Assembly: GCA_964449565.1 (NCBI GenBank) | Contig: CAYUZB010000102.1 | Coordinates: 1 to 13,298, forward strand | Direction: 5' to 3' | DNA: 13,298 nt | Source: Granulosicoccus sp964449565 | Lineage (GTDB): Bacteria; Pseudomonadota; Gammaproteobacteria; Granulosicoccales; Granulosicoccaceae | Shown: one piece after another, positions 6,202 to 13,298 of the stretch | How positions within the stretch are numbered: the stretch's first letter is position 1 | Layout of the letters: every line of letters starts with the position of its first letter | Translations under genes and position numbers: made by a program | The notes under the pieces: model-generated | Told to the model about the DNA's origin: nothing | The model's database searches: none | The model's input: the letters and a program-made list of their open reading frames with translations, nothing else

Positions 6202-7716
6202 TTACGAAGAAAATTCATCACCAAACGTGTCACGCAATTCATTTTTCTGGACCTTGCCCATCGCATTTCTCGGCAATTCATCCAGCACTTTCAAGCATTT
6301 AGGTTGCTTGAACCTGGCCAGTGATTCACTGATCTTCTCCAGTACACTTTTCTCATCAATAGTGACTCCCTCCTCCAACACCAGCACCCCAAGGACGGCT
6401 TCGCCAAAATCCGGATGAGGTGCGCCGATGACAGCGGATTCGACAACACCGTCGATATCATCGAGCACCAGTTCCACTTCCTTCGGGTATACGTTGTAGC
6501 CACCGCTGATTATCAAGTCCTTGCCACGCCCGACAATCGTGTAATAGCCATTGCCTGAAATCGTCGCCAGATCTCCCGTGATAAAGAAGCCATCATCGGT
6601 GAATTCTTCGCGTGTTTTCTCGGGCATTTGCCAGTAACCGGCGAACACGTTGTCACCCTTCACTTGCAACATGCCAACCTCTTCAGCATCACACACCGCA
6701 TTGGTGTCCATATTCATAACCCTTGCGCTAACACCTGGCAGTGGCAAGCCAACCGACCCACTGATACGTTCGCCCACATACGGGTTGGAGGTATTCATAT
6801 TGGTTTCTGTCATGCCATAGCGCTCGAGTACTTTGAGCCCGGTGCGTTGTTCGAATTCAATATGCGTCTCGGCTAGCATCGGTGCACTGCCACTGATAAA
6901 CAAACGCATATGCCTGGCTTTGTCGGCACTGAAGCGCGCATCCCTGAGCAAACGTGTATAAAACGTTGGCACGCCCATCATAGTGGTCGCACGCGGTAAC
7001 TGCTCAAGCACCGCGTCAACCGTGAACTTCTGCAACCAGATCATGGATGATCCCGACAGCAAGATCGTGTTGCCCGCAACAAACAATCCATGCGTGTGGA
7101 AAATCGGCAAGGCATGCAGCAGTACATCGTCTTTCGTAAACTGCCAATAATTCACCAGTACTTCGGCATTGCTCAACAAATTCTTATGGCTCAGCATCGC
7201 GCCTTTGGAGCGGCCAGTGGTACCCGAGGTATATAGAATCGCGGCAAGGTCATCAGCATCTCTTGCCACAGTGTCGAAACTCGACGCCATGCCTTGCGCT
7301 TTGTCCATCAAACTGCCACCACCGTCAGCATCAAGCGTGTGAACCTTTACACCCGTGCGCGTTATCAGTTCCTGCGCGGCATCCACGTTGGCGGGGTCCA
7401 GCACCAGAAGTATTGGCGCTGCGTTATCAACAAAATACTCAAGCTCATTGGCCGTGTAGCCGGTATTAAGCGGAATGAATACGGCACCGGCCTGCACGGC
7501 TGCTACATACAAGGCAAAATTTGCGGCACTCTTTTCGATCTGCACCATGACTCGGTCGCCTGGCTGAATGCCGGCATCGACAAGTACATGGGCAAAGCGT
7601 GACGCCAGGGCAAAAAAATCCTGATCATCAAGCGATGAACCATCTGGATAGTGCATGAGTGTCGCGCAGCCGTCGGAACGACCTTTTAAAAACGCATCGA
7701 AAAGTATGTTTGGCAT
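6202..7716 (-). CDS. matB: Malonyl-CoA synthetase (malonate-CoA ligase, MatB-like)
   Basis: Cytoplasmic adenylate-forming enzyme predicted to convert malonate (or methylmalonate), ATP and CoA to the acyl-CoA, AMP and PPi. In 504 aa, close to the usual MatB length of about 503, it shows the P-loop YTSGTTGRSKG (162-172), HALPIFHTHGLF (201-212), MGVPTFYTRLL (247-257) and the MatB-diagnostic YGMTETNMNTSNPY (300-313). The GDL aspartate is D382, the domain hinge GRGKDLIISGG is at 396-406, and the C-terminal catalytic lysine is K488 in PRNAMGKVQK. These blocks agree almost residue for residue with Rhodopseudomonas MatB as I recall it, including K488, the site of acetylation control there. The start lies 3 nt after the livF stop with GGGG eight nt upstream; the gene ends with tandem TAA TAG. 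Its place at the end of a Liv-type importer operon suggests activation of the imported acid. A distinct short dicarboxylate or aryl acid is possible but less likely. Confidence 0.92.
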   Translation of the reverse strand: MPNILFDAFLKGRSDGCATLMHYPDGSSLDDQDFFALASRFAHVLVDAGIQPGDRVMVQIEKSAANFALYVAAVQAGAVFIPLNTGYTANELEYFVDNAAPILLVLDPANVDAAQELITRTGVKVHTLDADGGGSLMDKAQGMASSFDTVARDADDLAAILYTSGTTGRSKGAMLSHKNLLSNAEVLVNYWQFTKDDVLLHALPIFHTHGLFVAGNTILLSGSSMIWLQKFTVDAVLEQLPRATTMMGVPTFYTRLLRDARFSADKARHMRLFISGSAPMLAETHIEFEQRTGLKVLERYGMTETNMNTSNPYVGERISGSVGLPLPGVSARVMNMDTNAVCDAEEVGMLQVKGDNVFAGYWQMPEKTREEFTDDGFFITGDLATISGNGYYTIVGRGKDLIISGGYNVYPKEVELVLDDIDGVVESAVIGAPHPDFGEAVLGVLVLEEGVTIDEKSVLEKISESLARFKQPKCLKVLDELPRNAMGKVQKNELRDTFGDEFSS

Positions 7717-7719
7717 TAA

Positions 7720-8409
7720 CTAAACCCCAAGAAATTGATTGCGAGTCGGCTCATCCAAAGCGGTGAAGTCACCCGACCAAACCGTCTTGCCTCGATGCAG
7801 AATAACAGCCTCATCTGCAATGGCTGCCAATTCCTCCAGCGACTTGTCCACCAACAGTATCGCCATATCGCCTGCCGCTTTCAGTGCAGCAATCGCCGCC
7901 CAGATTTCCTGGCGTACGATGGGTGCTAGTCCTTCGGTCGCTTCGTCAAGAATCAGCAAACGCGGATTGGTCATCAAGGCACGGCCAATAGCCAACATCT
8001 GCTGCTCACCACCAGAGAGTGATACCGCCATTTGGTGTTTTCTCTCGCCCAGGCGAGGAAACAGTGCCGTGACCTTCGCGTAGTCCCAATGCCCGGGGCG
8101 AGCTGCTGCAATCAGATTCTCGTAAACATTCAGATTCGGGAAACATCGTCGCCCTTCAGGTACCAAACCCAAGCCAAGGCGTGCCGCCTCAAAAGAGGCA
8201 AGCGACTCAAGGTTATGTTCGTTGAATATGATCGTTCCACCTCGATGGTTCAGTAATCGGCAGATCGTCTTGATCGTGGTGGACTTGCCCATTCCATTAC
8301 GCCCCAACAGGGCCAGTACCTCGCCACTGTTCAGTGCGAGATCGACGCCGAACAAGGCCTGGCTTTCACCGTAGTAGGCGCACACATCGTTTAAGCTCAA
8401 CAGGCTCAC
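7720..8409 (-). CDS. livF: Liv/HAAT-type ABC transporter ATP-binding protein (LivF-like)
   Basis: Second of the two ATPases driving a branched-chain amino acid-type (HAAT) importer, 229 aa, typical LivF size. Walker A is GRNGMGKST (36-44), the Q-loop region reads VPEGRRCFPNL (about 83-93) with Glu in the Gln position as usual in LivF, the signature is LSGGEQQ (131-137), and Walker B is LLILDE followed by ATEGLAP (151-163). The switch position is K189 (LLVDKS) rather than His. Non-His residues there are common in LivF, so the LivG-LivF pair probably has one canonical and one altered site. Translation starts at GTG (8409) with GGAGAG five nt upstream, and that GTGA overlaps the livG stop. matB follows after 3 nt. 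The symbol marks the family; the substrate need not be an amino acid. Confidence 0.93.
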   Translation of the reverse strand: MSLLSLNDVCAYYGESQALFGVDLALNSGEVLALLGRNGMGKSTTIKTICRLLNHRGGTIIFNEHNLESLASFEAARLGLGLVPEGRRCFPNLNVYENLIAAARPGHWDYAKVTALFPRLGERKHQMAVSLSGGEQQMLAIGRALMTNPRLLILDEATEGLAPIVRQEIWAAIAALKAAGDMAILLVDKSLEELAAIADEAVILHRGKTVWSGDFTALDEPTRNQFLGV

Positions 8410-9155
8410 GATGTCTCTCCAAGATACGCCTTCTGCACGGCATCATTGGAGCGGATTTCATCTACCGTGCCGCTGGCAATGATCTTTCCGTACACCAGAA
8501 CACTGATGCGATCGGCCAGCGCAAATACCGCATCCATGTCGTGCTCGACTAGCAGAATCGGTGCTTCATGACGCAAGGTATCGAGAAACCGCGTCATGCG
8601 CTCCGTACCGCTGGCGCCTAACCCAGCCATCGGCTCATCCATGACGAACGCCTTTGGCGTCAATGTCAGTGCCACCGCTATTTCCAGCAAACGCCTCTGA
8701 CCGTGCGACAAGTTCGCAGTGCGTGTCTGCGCCTTTTCAGCAAGACCCACCCGTTGCAAGGCATCATGGGCACGATCGATCAGATAAGCGTCACGCTCAA
8801 CCGAGCGAAAGAATTGCCAGGGTGAGCCTTTTGCGCCAACCACACCAAGCAAGGTGTTTTGCAAAACCGTATCGGACAAAGCCAGTGATGACACTTGAAA
8901 GGTTCGCCCCAGACCACGACGAGCACGCTGTGCTGTATTCATTGCGGTCACGTCCTCCCCATCGATGAATACGCTACCCGCATCCGGTTTCAATCCACCG
9001 GCTATCTGTTGTATCAGTGTTGACTTGCCCGCACCATTCGGCCCGATCAACGCGTGTATTTCGTTGTCAACAAGCTCAAGCGTGATATCACGGCTCGCGT
9101 CTATTGCGCCGAAACGTTTGACAATACCCTCCACTTTCAATCGAGTCTCAGGCAT
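8406..9155 (-). CDS. livG: Liv/HAAT-type ABC transporter ATP-binding protein (LivG-like)
   Basis: First ATPase of the HAAT importer, 249 aa, normal for LivG. Walker A is GPNGAGKST (38-46), then GRTFQ with Q87, signature LSHGQRR (149-155), Walker B FVMDEP (170-175) and switch His H205 in LLVEHDMDAVF. It ends with the typical YLGE. The start at 9155 is chosen because GGGAG (9162-9166) lies 6 nt upstream; a longer frame to 9212 would add 19 residues not seen in the family and would run deeper into the permease gene. It overlaps the end of livM by 8 nt and the start of livF by 4 nt, so the three are translationally coupled. All canonical ATPase residues are present. Confidence 0.93.
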   Translation of the reverse strand: MPETRLKVEGIVKRFGAIDASRDITLELVDNEIHALIGPNGAGKSTLIQQIAGGLKPDAGSVFIDGEDVTAMNTAQRARRGLGRTFQVSSLALSDTVLQNTLLGVVGAKGSPWQFFRSVERDAYLIDRAHDALQRVGLAEKAQTRTANLSHGQRRLLEIAVALTLTPKAFVMDEPMAGLGASGTERMTRFLDTLRHEAPILLVEHDMDAVFALADRISVLVYGKIIASGTVDEIRSNDAVQKAYLGETS

Positions 9156-10158
9156 CAGGCACTCCCGAAGGATGACTCGAAACTTTATCGGCTTCAGGCG
9201 CAAGCAAGCCAATCAAGCCGCCACGAGCGAACAATACGACCAGCAGTAGAATCAACCCAAGAAAGATATGCCAGTAATCGCTGACACCACCAAGCACATA
9301 CTCAAGCACAATAAAAACAGCAGCGCCGATAACTGGAGCAAACAAACGCCCGACACCGCCGAGGATAATAAACATCATGAGTTCGCCACTGGTTTGCCAA
9401 CTGAACATGGTCGGACTGACAAATCGATTCAGGTCCGCATACAGAGCACCGGCAACTGCGGTAACAACACCGGATATAACAAAGGCCACAAGCTTCAAGC
9501 GATACGTATCAATCCCAACTGTTTCGACGCGCACGGATGATTGGCGGCTGGCATTCAAGGCAAGGCCAAAGGCTGAGCCACGTAATCGAGAAGCCATGAA
9601 CAGCGTGCCAAACAAAATCGCTAAAGCGATGCAGTAAAACTGTATCGGATCCAATGTGTTCAGATACGGAAAACCGTTGCGCACGTAAATCGACAAGCCA
9701 TCTTCACCACCGTAAGCAGGCCAGCTGATCGCAAAGTAATAGAACATCTGACCAAAGGCGAGCGTGATCATGATGAAATACACGCCAGATGTCCTGAGTG
9801 ACAAAATACCAATCAAACAGGCCACCACGGCCGCGACCAATATCGCGACAAGCCAGATGATGGGCATTGACTGCGTGCCTTCAAGCAGAATCGGCGACTC
9901 GATGATCGGGTCATAGTTTTGCGCATGGCTGGCAAGGATGCCCATCGCATAGCCACCCAAGCCAAAGAACGCAGCATGCCCAAGACTGACTAGCCCACCC
10001 ACACCGAGCGCAATGTTCAAGCCGACACCGGCCAATGCCAGAATGGCTATCTTGGTCGCCAGCGTGACAAAAAAGATTTCGTCCGCCTGCCACGCCCATA
10101 GCGGTATCGCAACAAGCATAATGACGAGCAAGGCGTTCAATCCTGTCTCGCGCTTCAT
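9148..10158 (-). CDS. livM: Liv/HAAT-type ABC transporter permease (LivM-like)
   Basis: Second membrane subunit of the HAAT importer, 336 aa. It shows the LivM hallmark GLNIALGVGGLVSLGHAAFF (46-65), then GGEDGLS (150-156), an EAA-like cytoplasmic loop (about 190-222, SRLRGSAFGLALNASRQSS), GGVGRLFAPVIGA (267-279), and the C-terminal LILLLVVLFARGGLIGLL (302-319). About eight to ten hydrophobic segments are visible. The start at 10158 forms an ATGA overlap with the livH stop; an earlier ATG at 10191 would add 11 atypical residues within livH. The stop lies within the first codons of livG. It pairs with LivH to form the translocation path in the inner membrane. Confidence 0.92.
   Translation of the reverse strand: MKRETGLNALLVIMLVAIPLWAWQADEIFFVTLATKIAILALAGVGLNIALGVGGLVSLGHAAFFGLGGYAMGILASHAQNYDPIIESPILLEGTQSMPIIWLVAILVAAVVACLIGILSLRTSGVYFIMITLAFGQMFYYFAISWPAYGGEDGLSIYVRNGFPYLNTLDPIQFYCIALAILFGTLFMASRLRGSAFGLALNASRQSSVRVETVGIDTYRLKLVAFVISGVVTAVAGALYADLNRFVSPTMFSWQTSGELMMFIILGGVGRLFAPVIGAAVFIVLEYVLGGVSDYWHIFLGLILLLVVLFARGGLIGLLAPEADKVSSHPSGVPDA
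9162..9166 (-). promoter_or_regulatory. Shine-Dalgarno site deciding the livG start
   Basis: GGGAG on the minus strand, inside the 3' end of livM, 6 nt before the ATG at 9155. It supports the shorter LivG start over the frame opening at 9212. Confidence 0.65.
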
Positions 10159-11075
10159 GTACGTTGTCCGAACAATCCGGCAGGACGCCAAACAAGCACC
10201 AGAGCCATCAGTATGTATATAAGCATCGACGCGAGCGCAGACCCTACCGATGATGCACTTGATCTATCCATGAACAGCGAAAACAATTCGGGTAACAACA
10301 CGCCACCCAAGGTATTGGTCAAGCCGACCAGAAGTGCACCAACCAACGCACCTTTGATTGAGCCAATACCACCGATGACAATCACGACAAAAGCCAGTAT
10401 TAATACCGGCTCACCCATGCCCACTTGCACCGACTGAATAGCCCCGACCAGCGCCCCGGCCAAACCAGCCAGTGCAGCACCGAGTGCAAACACAATGGTG
10501 TACAGACGTGTGATGTTGACACCGAGCGCTGCAATCATTTCGCGATCACTTTCCCCAGCACGTATCTGCACCCCGAGGCGCGTCTTTGCAATCAGCAGGA
10601 AGAGCCCGGCCGCGACCAGCAAACCAACACCGATGATGACCAGACGATACAAGGGATACTGAATGCCCCCGGGCAAGCTCACTGGCCCGGACAGATAGGA
10701 CGGTACGTTCAGATACAGTGGGAATGAACCAAACAGCCAGCGAGTCCCTTCGGAGAAAATCAGTATCAGAGCGAAGGTGGCGAGTACTTGATCGAGATGG
10801 TCTCGGTTGTACAAACGGCGAATGACCAGCATTTCGACCATGACTCCGGCGAACGCAGCAGCGGCCATACTGGCGGCCATGGCCAATAAAAACGAGCCCG
10901 TTTTGGCGGCAACAATCGCCGCAGCAAAAGCACCGATCATGTAAAGGGATCCGTGCGCCAGATTGATCAAACCCATGACACCGAAAACCAGCGTCAAACC
11001 GGCTGCCATCAGAAACAGCATGACGCCAAACTGCAGGCCGTTGAGGACCTGCTCAAGGAACAGAATCAGGGACAT
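10155..11075 (-). CDS. livH: Liv/HAAT-type ABC transporter permease (LivH-like)
   Basis: First membrane subunit of the HAAT importer, 306 aa. Family marks are GLTLVFGVMGLINLAHGSLY (26-45), the EAA-like loop TRLGVQIRAGESDREMIAAL (165-184), GGIGSIKGALVGALLVGL (235-252) and the terminal WRPAGLFG (296-303). Multiple membrane helices fill the rest. The ATG at 11075 has no good purine-rich ribosome site; the preceding 58-nt gap after the binding-protein gene instead holds an inverted-repeat hairpin. Translation may therefore be low compared with the binding protein. The 3' end overlaps livM (ATGA). Confidence 0.92.
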   Translation of the reverse strand: MSLILFLEQVLNGLQFGVMLFLMAAGLTLVFGVMGLINLAHGSLYMIGAFAAAIVAAKTGSFLLAMAASMAAAAFAGVMVEMLVIRRLYNRDHLDQVLATFALILIFSEGTRWLFGSFPLYLNVPSYLSGPVSLPGGIQYPLYRLVIIGVGLLVAAGLFLLIAKTRLGVQIRAGESDREMIAALGVNITRLYTIVFALGAALAGLAGALVGAIQSVQVGMGEPVLILAFVVIVIGGIGSIKGALVGALLVGLTNTLGGVLLPELFSLFMDRSSASSVGSALASMLIYILMALVLVWRPAGLFGQRT

Positions 11076-11087
11076 GTAAAGTCAGGA

Positions 11088-11118
11088 AATGCCCGAACAC
11101 GCTTGGTATCCGGGCATT
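11088..11118 (-). terminator. Intercistronic hairpin after the Liv binding-protein gene
   Basis: AATGCCCG (11088-11095) and CGGGCATT (11111-11118) are perfect 8-bp arms around a 15-nt loop, between the binding-protein stop (11134) and livH (11075). On the minus strand the stem is followed only by TTTCC, so it is a weak terminator at best. As between malE and malF, such a hairpin may stabilise the upstream mRNA and lower downstream expression. The structure is visible; the role is inferred. Confidence 0.55.
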
Positions 11119-11133
11119 GATATCAAAGAAGAT

Positions 11134-12279
11134 TTACATCGAGCATTCGCCAGCATAGACATCTGAATGATTGTCCAGCGCTAGCCCGATAATTTCATTG
11201 GTGAAGACATCACCTTCCTGAATGACTTCACGCACATAAATATCCTGGACCGGATGGTGATTGGAGGCAAAGGAAAAATCGCCGCGCGTTGAATCAAAGT
11301 TGGCCGCTTTCAAAGCAGCGCGAAAAGCATCTGCATCGTTGACATCTGCTGCTTCCATGGCGGACAACAATAAATTTGCAGTATCAAACCCTTGTGAAGC
11401 ATAGAGCGAGGGCAAGCGACCATATTCCGCCTGGAAACTTTCAACAAAAGCCTTGTTGGTTGGGTTGTCGATATCCTTGTTCCACTGCGAAGTGTTCTTG
11501 ACACCGAGTGCCGCTGCACCGACCGCTTGCAGAATACCCTGATCAAAACTGAAAGCGGGTCCGACAACCGGCAGATCAATACCACTGTCAGCATATTGCT
11601 TCAAGAATGAAATTCCCATACCACCGGGTAAGAAGAAAAACACACTGTCAGCATTCGAAGCACGAATTTGAGCAAGTTCAGCCGCGTAATCGGTTTGTCC
11701 CAGCTTGGTGAAAATTTCGCCAGCAAGGTCTCCCTCGTACTGACGCTTGTAACCGGTCAAGGCATCCTGACCCGCTGGATAGTTCGGTGCCAGAATGAAT
11801 GAATTTTTCAATGCTGCCGTATTCGCATAGGCACCCGCAGCTTCATGCAGGTTATCGTTCTGCCAGGCAACATTAAAGTAATTTTCGTGACAGCCCTTAC
11901 CTGCCAGTGCCGATGGTCCAGCATTCGGTGACAGATAAAATTTCCCTTGGGCCGTTGCACTCGGCACAACCGCCATGGCAAGGTTCGACCAGATTATCCC
12001 GGTCAGCACATCCACCTTTTCCGACTGAATCATTTTGTCGGCCAGTTGCACGGCGATATCCGGCTTACGCTGATCGTCTTCAATCACGACCTCGAGATGA
12101 TCATTGCCGGATTGTTTGACCGCCAGCATGAAACCATCACGCACATCAATTCCGAGGCCGGCACCACCACCTGAAAGCGTCGTGATCATACCGACCTTGA
12201 CCTTATTGCCATGACCTGCAGCCATCGAGATTACGGGTAACGCAGCGATGCAAGCTGCGAGTATGGTTTTTCTGATCAT
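11134..12279 (-). CDS. Periplasmic binding protein of Liv/HAAT-type ABC transporter
   Basis: Secreted ligand-binding subunit, 381 aa, of the Peripla_BP_6 / LivK-like group. Residues 1-20 or 21 are a signal peptide (MIRK, hydrophobic core, cleavage near SMA). The mature protein begins KVKVGMITTLSGGGAGLGID (26-45), the standard first strand and ligand loop. Further family marks are YLSPNAGPSALAGKGC (115-130), NVAWQNDNLHEAAG (136-149) and YASQGFDTANLLLSAM (293-308). C129 and C378 are the only cysteines in the mature protein and could form a disulfide. The NAGPSALAG and WQNDN blocks recall binding proteins for aromatic and other carboxylic acids rather than LivK itself, but that is memory-based. 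First gene of the Liv-matB unit; ATG at 12279 follows a strong GGAGGAG. The ligand is inferred from matB to be malonate-like. Confidence 0.9.
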   Translation of the reverse strand: MIRKTILAACIAALPVISMAAGHGNKVKVGMITTLSGGGAGLGIDVRDGFMLAVKQSGNDHLEVVIEDDQRKPDIAVQLADKMIQSEKVDVLTGIIWSNLAMAVVPSATAQGKFYLSPNAGPSALAGKGCHENYFNVAWQNDNLHEAAGAYANTAALKNSFILAPNYPAGQDALTGYKRQYEGDLAGEIFTKLGQTDYAAELAQIRASNADSVFFFLPGGMGISFLKQYADSGIDLPVVGPAFSFDQGILQAVGAAALGVKNTSQWNKDIDNPTNKAFVESFQAEYGRLPSLYASQGFDTANLLLSAMEAADVNDADAFRAALKAANFDSTRGDFSFASNHHPVQDIYVREVIQEGDVFTNEIIGLALDNHSDVYAGECSM

Positions 12280-12288
12280 CGAGTTGAA

Positions 12289-12297
12289 CTCCTCCGG
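12289..12297 (-). promoter_or_regulatory. Strong Shine-Dalgarno site of the Liv binding protein
   Basis: CCGGAGGAG on the minus strand, 9 nt before the ATG at 12279. It is the strongest ribosome site in the window, in keeping with high demand for the periplasmic subunit. No convincing promoter hexamers were found in the 114 nt between this gene and the upstream acidic-protein gene, and no terminator ends the latter. Confidence 0.75.
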
Positions 12298-12393
12298 TAC
12301 GTTAAGGTATGCCCCGATGCTAACCGGGTTCGCGACGACATGCCAGTACCGTAACGCCCGGCAGGTGCACAGTTCGCAATAAGGAATGGTTTG

Positions 12394-13298
12394 TCAGACT
12401 CGAGCGTCGGTTTTGCTTCGACGGATTCGTCGCCACATCCGCTTGAGGAAGGCTGCACCTCTGATGTACCAACGACGTAGGAAACCGCCGGGTGTCGGCG
12501 CATTCGGAATATCGAGATCAAAGTCAGATTGGGTGCTGTCCAGGGGGTCAGTCACTGGATAATAATCGGCAACCTCGGCGCTCTTCTGTTTCACTACCAG
12601 AGCGGAATTGACCACAGGTTGCAATTCCCCGGCAACCACTTGAATCGATTGATCCAGATCTGTTGTGCTAGTCCCGGCATCCACAAAACCCTGACCATCA
12701 AAATCTTGCTCATCAACGGTCGAATCAAACGCATCAGCCGAATCCGCGTCATCTGCTAACAGATCGATATCCACACCATCCTTCATCACAACATCGCGAA
12801 GATTCAGGTCATCGATGGGCGTATCGTTTTGGTTATCGTTATAGCGAATGTTAGCGTTTTCACGATCACCACCTTCGTTGTCAGCCGCCTGCCAGTCGGC
12901 TTCGCCATCCGCAGCTACACCATCAAGCGTTGATTCAGCCTGAGCTCGTCTTTCATCAGAGTCAGAACTCTCTACTGAAGATTCATCGACAGGAACCTCA
13001 TCAACGACATCCTCAAGCGATGACGTATAGTCCGCATCGGACAGGTCCGATTCCTCAGCCAATGGTTCCGCCGGGTGCAAGACGTCACGCGCGGAAACGG
13101 TAATTGACGCCGCTGTTATTTCAGTCGCAGTAACATTCTCTGATGAGTTTTCCTGGGCGGGCATATCGTTATCGACAGGCTCCTCCCTACTATCGGTACT
13201 TACGCCGTAATCACCCGCCTCTGCCATTGACCCCATTTCAGCATCAACGCCATTCTCACTCGCGGAGTCGAGCCGCCCGTCCAATTCATCTTCGTCAG
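12394..13298 (-). CDS. Highly acidic Asp/Glu/Ser-rich protein with basic C-terminal tail (5' partial)
   Basis: At least 300 C-terminal residues are encoded; the frame stays open through the window's right edge (preceding codons read D-E-D-E), so the true start lies outside. The body is low-complexity and very rich in Asp, Glu, Ser and Ala, for example EDVVDEVPVDESSVESSDSD, with few aromatic or basic residues, and is probably disordered. The last 30 or so residues switch abruptly to a basic amphipathic stretch (FLRRWYIRGAAFLKRMWRRI and on) with eleven Arg/Lys and one Asp, suited to binding membrane, nucleic acid or its own acidic body. No signal peptide or known domain can be seen in this part. 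It is in the same direction as the Liv operon, 114 nt upstream, without an obvious terminator, so a shared transcript is possible. I do not recognise the family. The long frame and biased composition support a real gene. Confidence 0.7.
   Translation of the reverse strand, partial: DEDELDGRLDSASENGVDAEMGSMAEAGDYGVSTDSREEPVDNDMPAQENSSENVTATEITAASITVSARDVLHPAEPLAEESDLSDADYTSSLEDVVDEVPVDESSVESSDSDERRAQAESTLDGVAADGEADWQAADNEGGDRENANIRYNDNQNDTPIDDLNLRDVVMKDGVDIDLLADDADSADAFDSTVDEQDFDGQGFVDAGTSTTDLDQSIQVVAGELQPVVNSALVVKQKSAEVADYYPVTDPLDSTQSDFDLDIPNAPTPGGFLRRWYIRGAAFLKRMWRRIRRSKTDARV

Noticed and set aside
9156..9212. Longer LivG start at 9212
   Set aside because: The 19 added residues are unlike the family, and the ATG at 9155 has GGGAG at ideal spacing.
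10159..10191. Longer LivM start at 10191
   Set aside because: It would add 11 non-family residues; the ATG at 10158 gives the usual ATGA coupling with livH.
12529..12759. 76-codon plus-strand frame opposite the acidic protein
   Set aside because: Antisense to a much longer biased frame and without recognisable features.

Overview
The window looks like bacterial chromosome, most likely from a gammaproteobacterium and perhaps a marine one. This rests on the integron-type integrase, the densely packed leftward operons with Shine-Dalgarno sites, and the two ABC-transporter families. The species cannot be named from the sequence. Almost everything is transcribed leftward (minus strand); the exception is an integrase gene at the left edge. 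No tRNA, rRNA, CRISPR array or insertion sequence was seen.

Left edge (about 20-1435, plus strand): a full-length tyrosine recombinase of the integron integrase (IntI) family. Its R-K-H-R-H-Y catalytic set is intact with exactly IntI1 spacing, but it carries about 135 extra N-terminal residues. In the usual integron layout, attI and any cassettes lie upstream of the intI 5' end, which here is outside the window to the left. No cassette array is visible inside the window.

Transporter operon A (4207 to 1510, minus): a NitT/TauT-type ABC importer made of a periplasmic binding protein, an ATPase and a permease. A clear intrinsic terminator sits between the binding-protein gene and the ATPase gene, so it probably tunes subunit stoichiometry. 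The substrate is not evident. About 700 bp without a convincing gene (4208-4921) separates this operon from the next; it holds a possible promoter and two structured inverted repeats.

Operon B (12279 to 6202, possibly continuing to 4922, minus): a five-gene Liv/HAAT-type ABC importer (binding protein, LivH-, LivM-, LivG- and LivF-like) followed after 3 nt by a close match to malonyl-CoA synthetase MatB. The last five genes (livH-like to matB) overlap by a few bases or are separated by only a few bases, and an inverted-repeat hairpin follows the binding-protein gene. The simplest reading is uptake of malonate, or a methylmalonate-like or aromatic-derived acid, followed by CoA activation. A membrane-bound class III adenylate cyclase with all catalytic residues lies 71 nt downstream in the same orientation and could be the last gene of the unit.

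Right edge (13298 to 12394, minus): the C-terminal part of an extremely acidic Asp/Glu/Ser-rich protein that ends in a short, strongly basic amphipathic tail. Its start is beyond the window and its function is unknown.

The main points for a second look are the HAAT-MatB operon as a candidate ABC-type malonate uptake system, the long integron integrase with an apparent duplicated core-binding unit, the acidic protein with a cationic tail, and the two binding-protein/downstream-gene hairpins.
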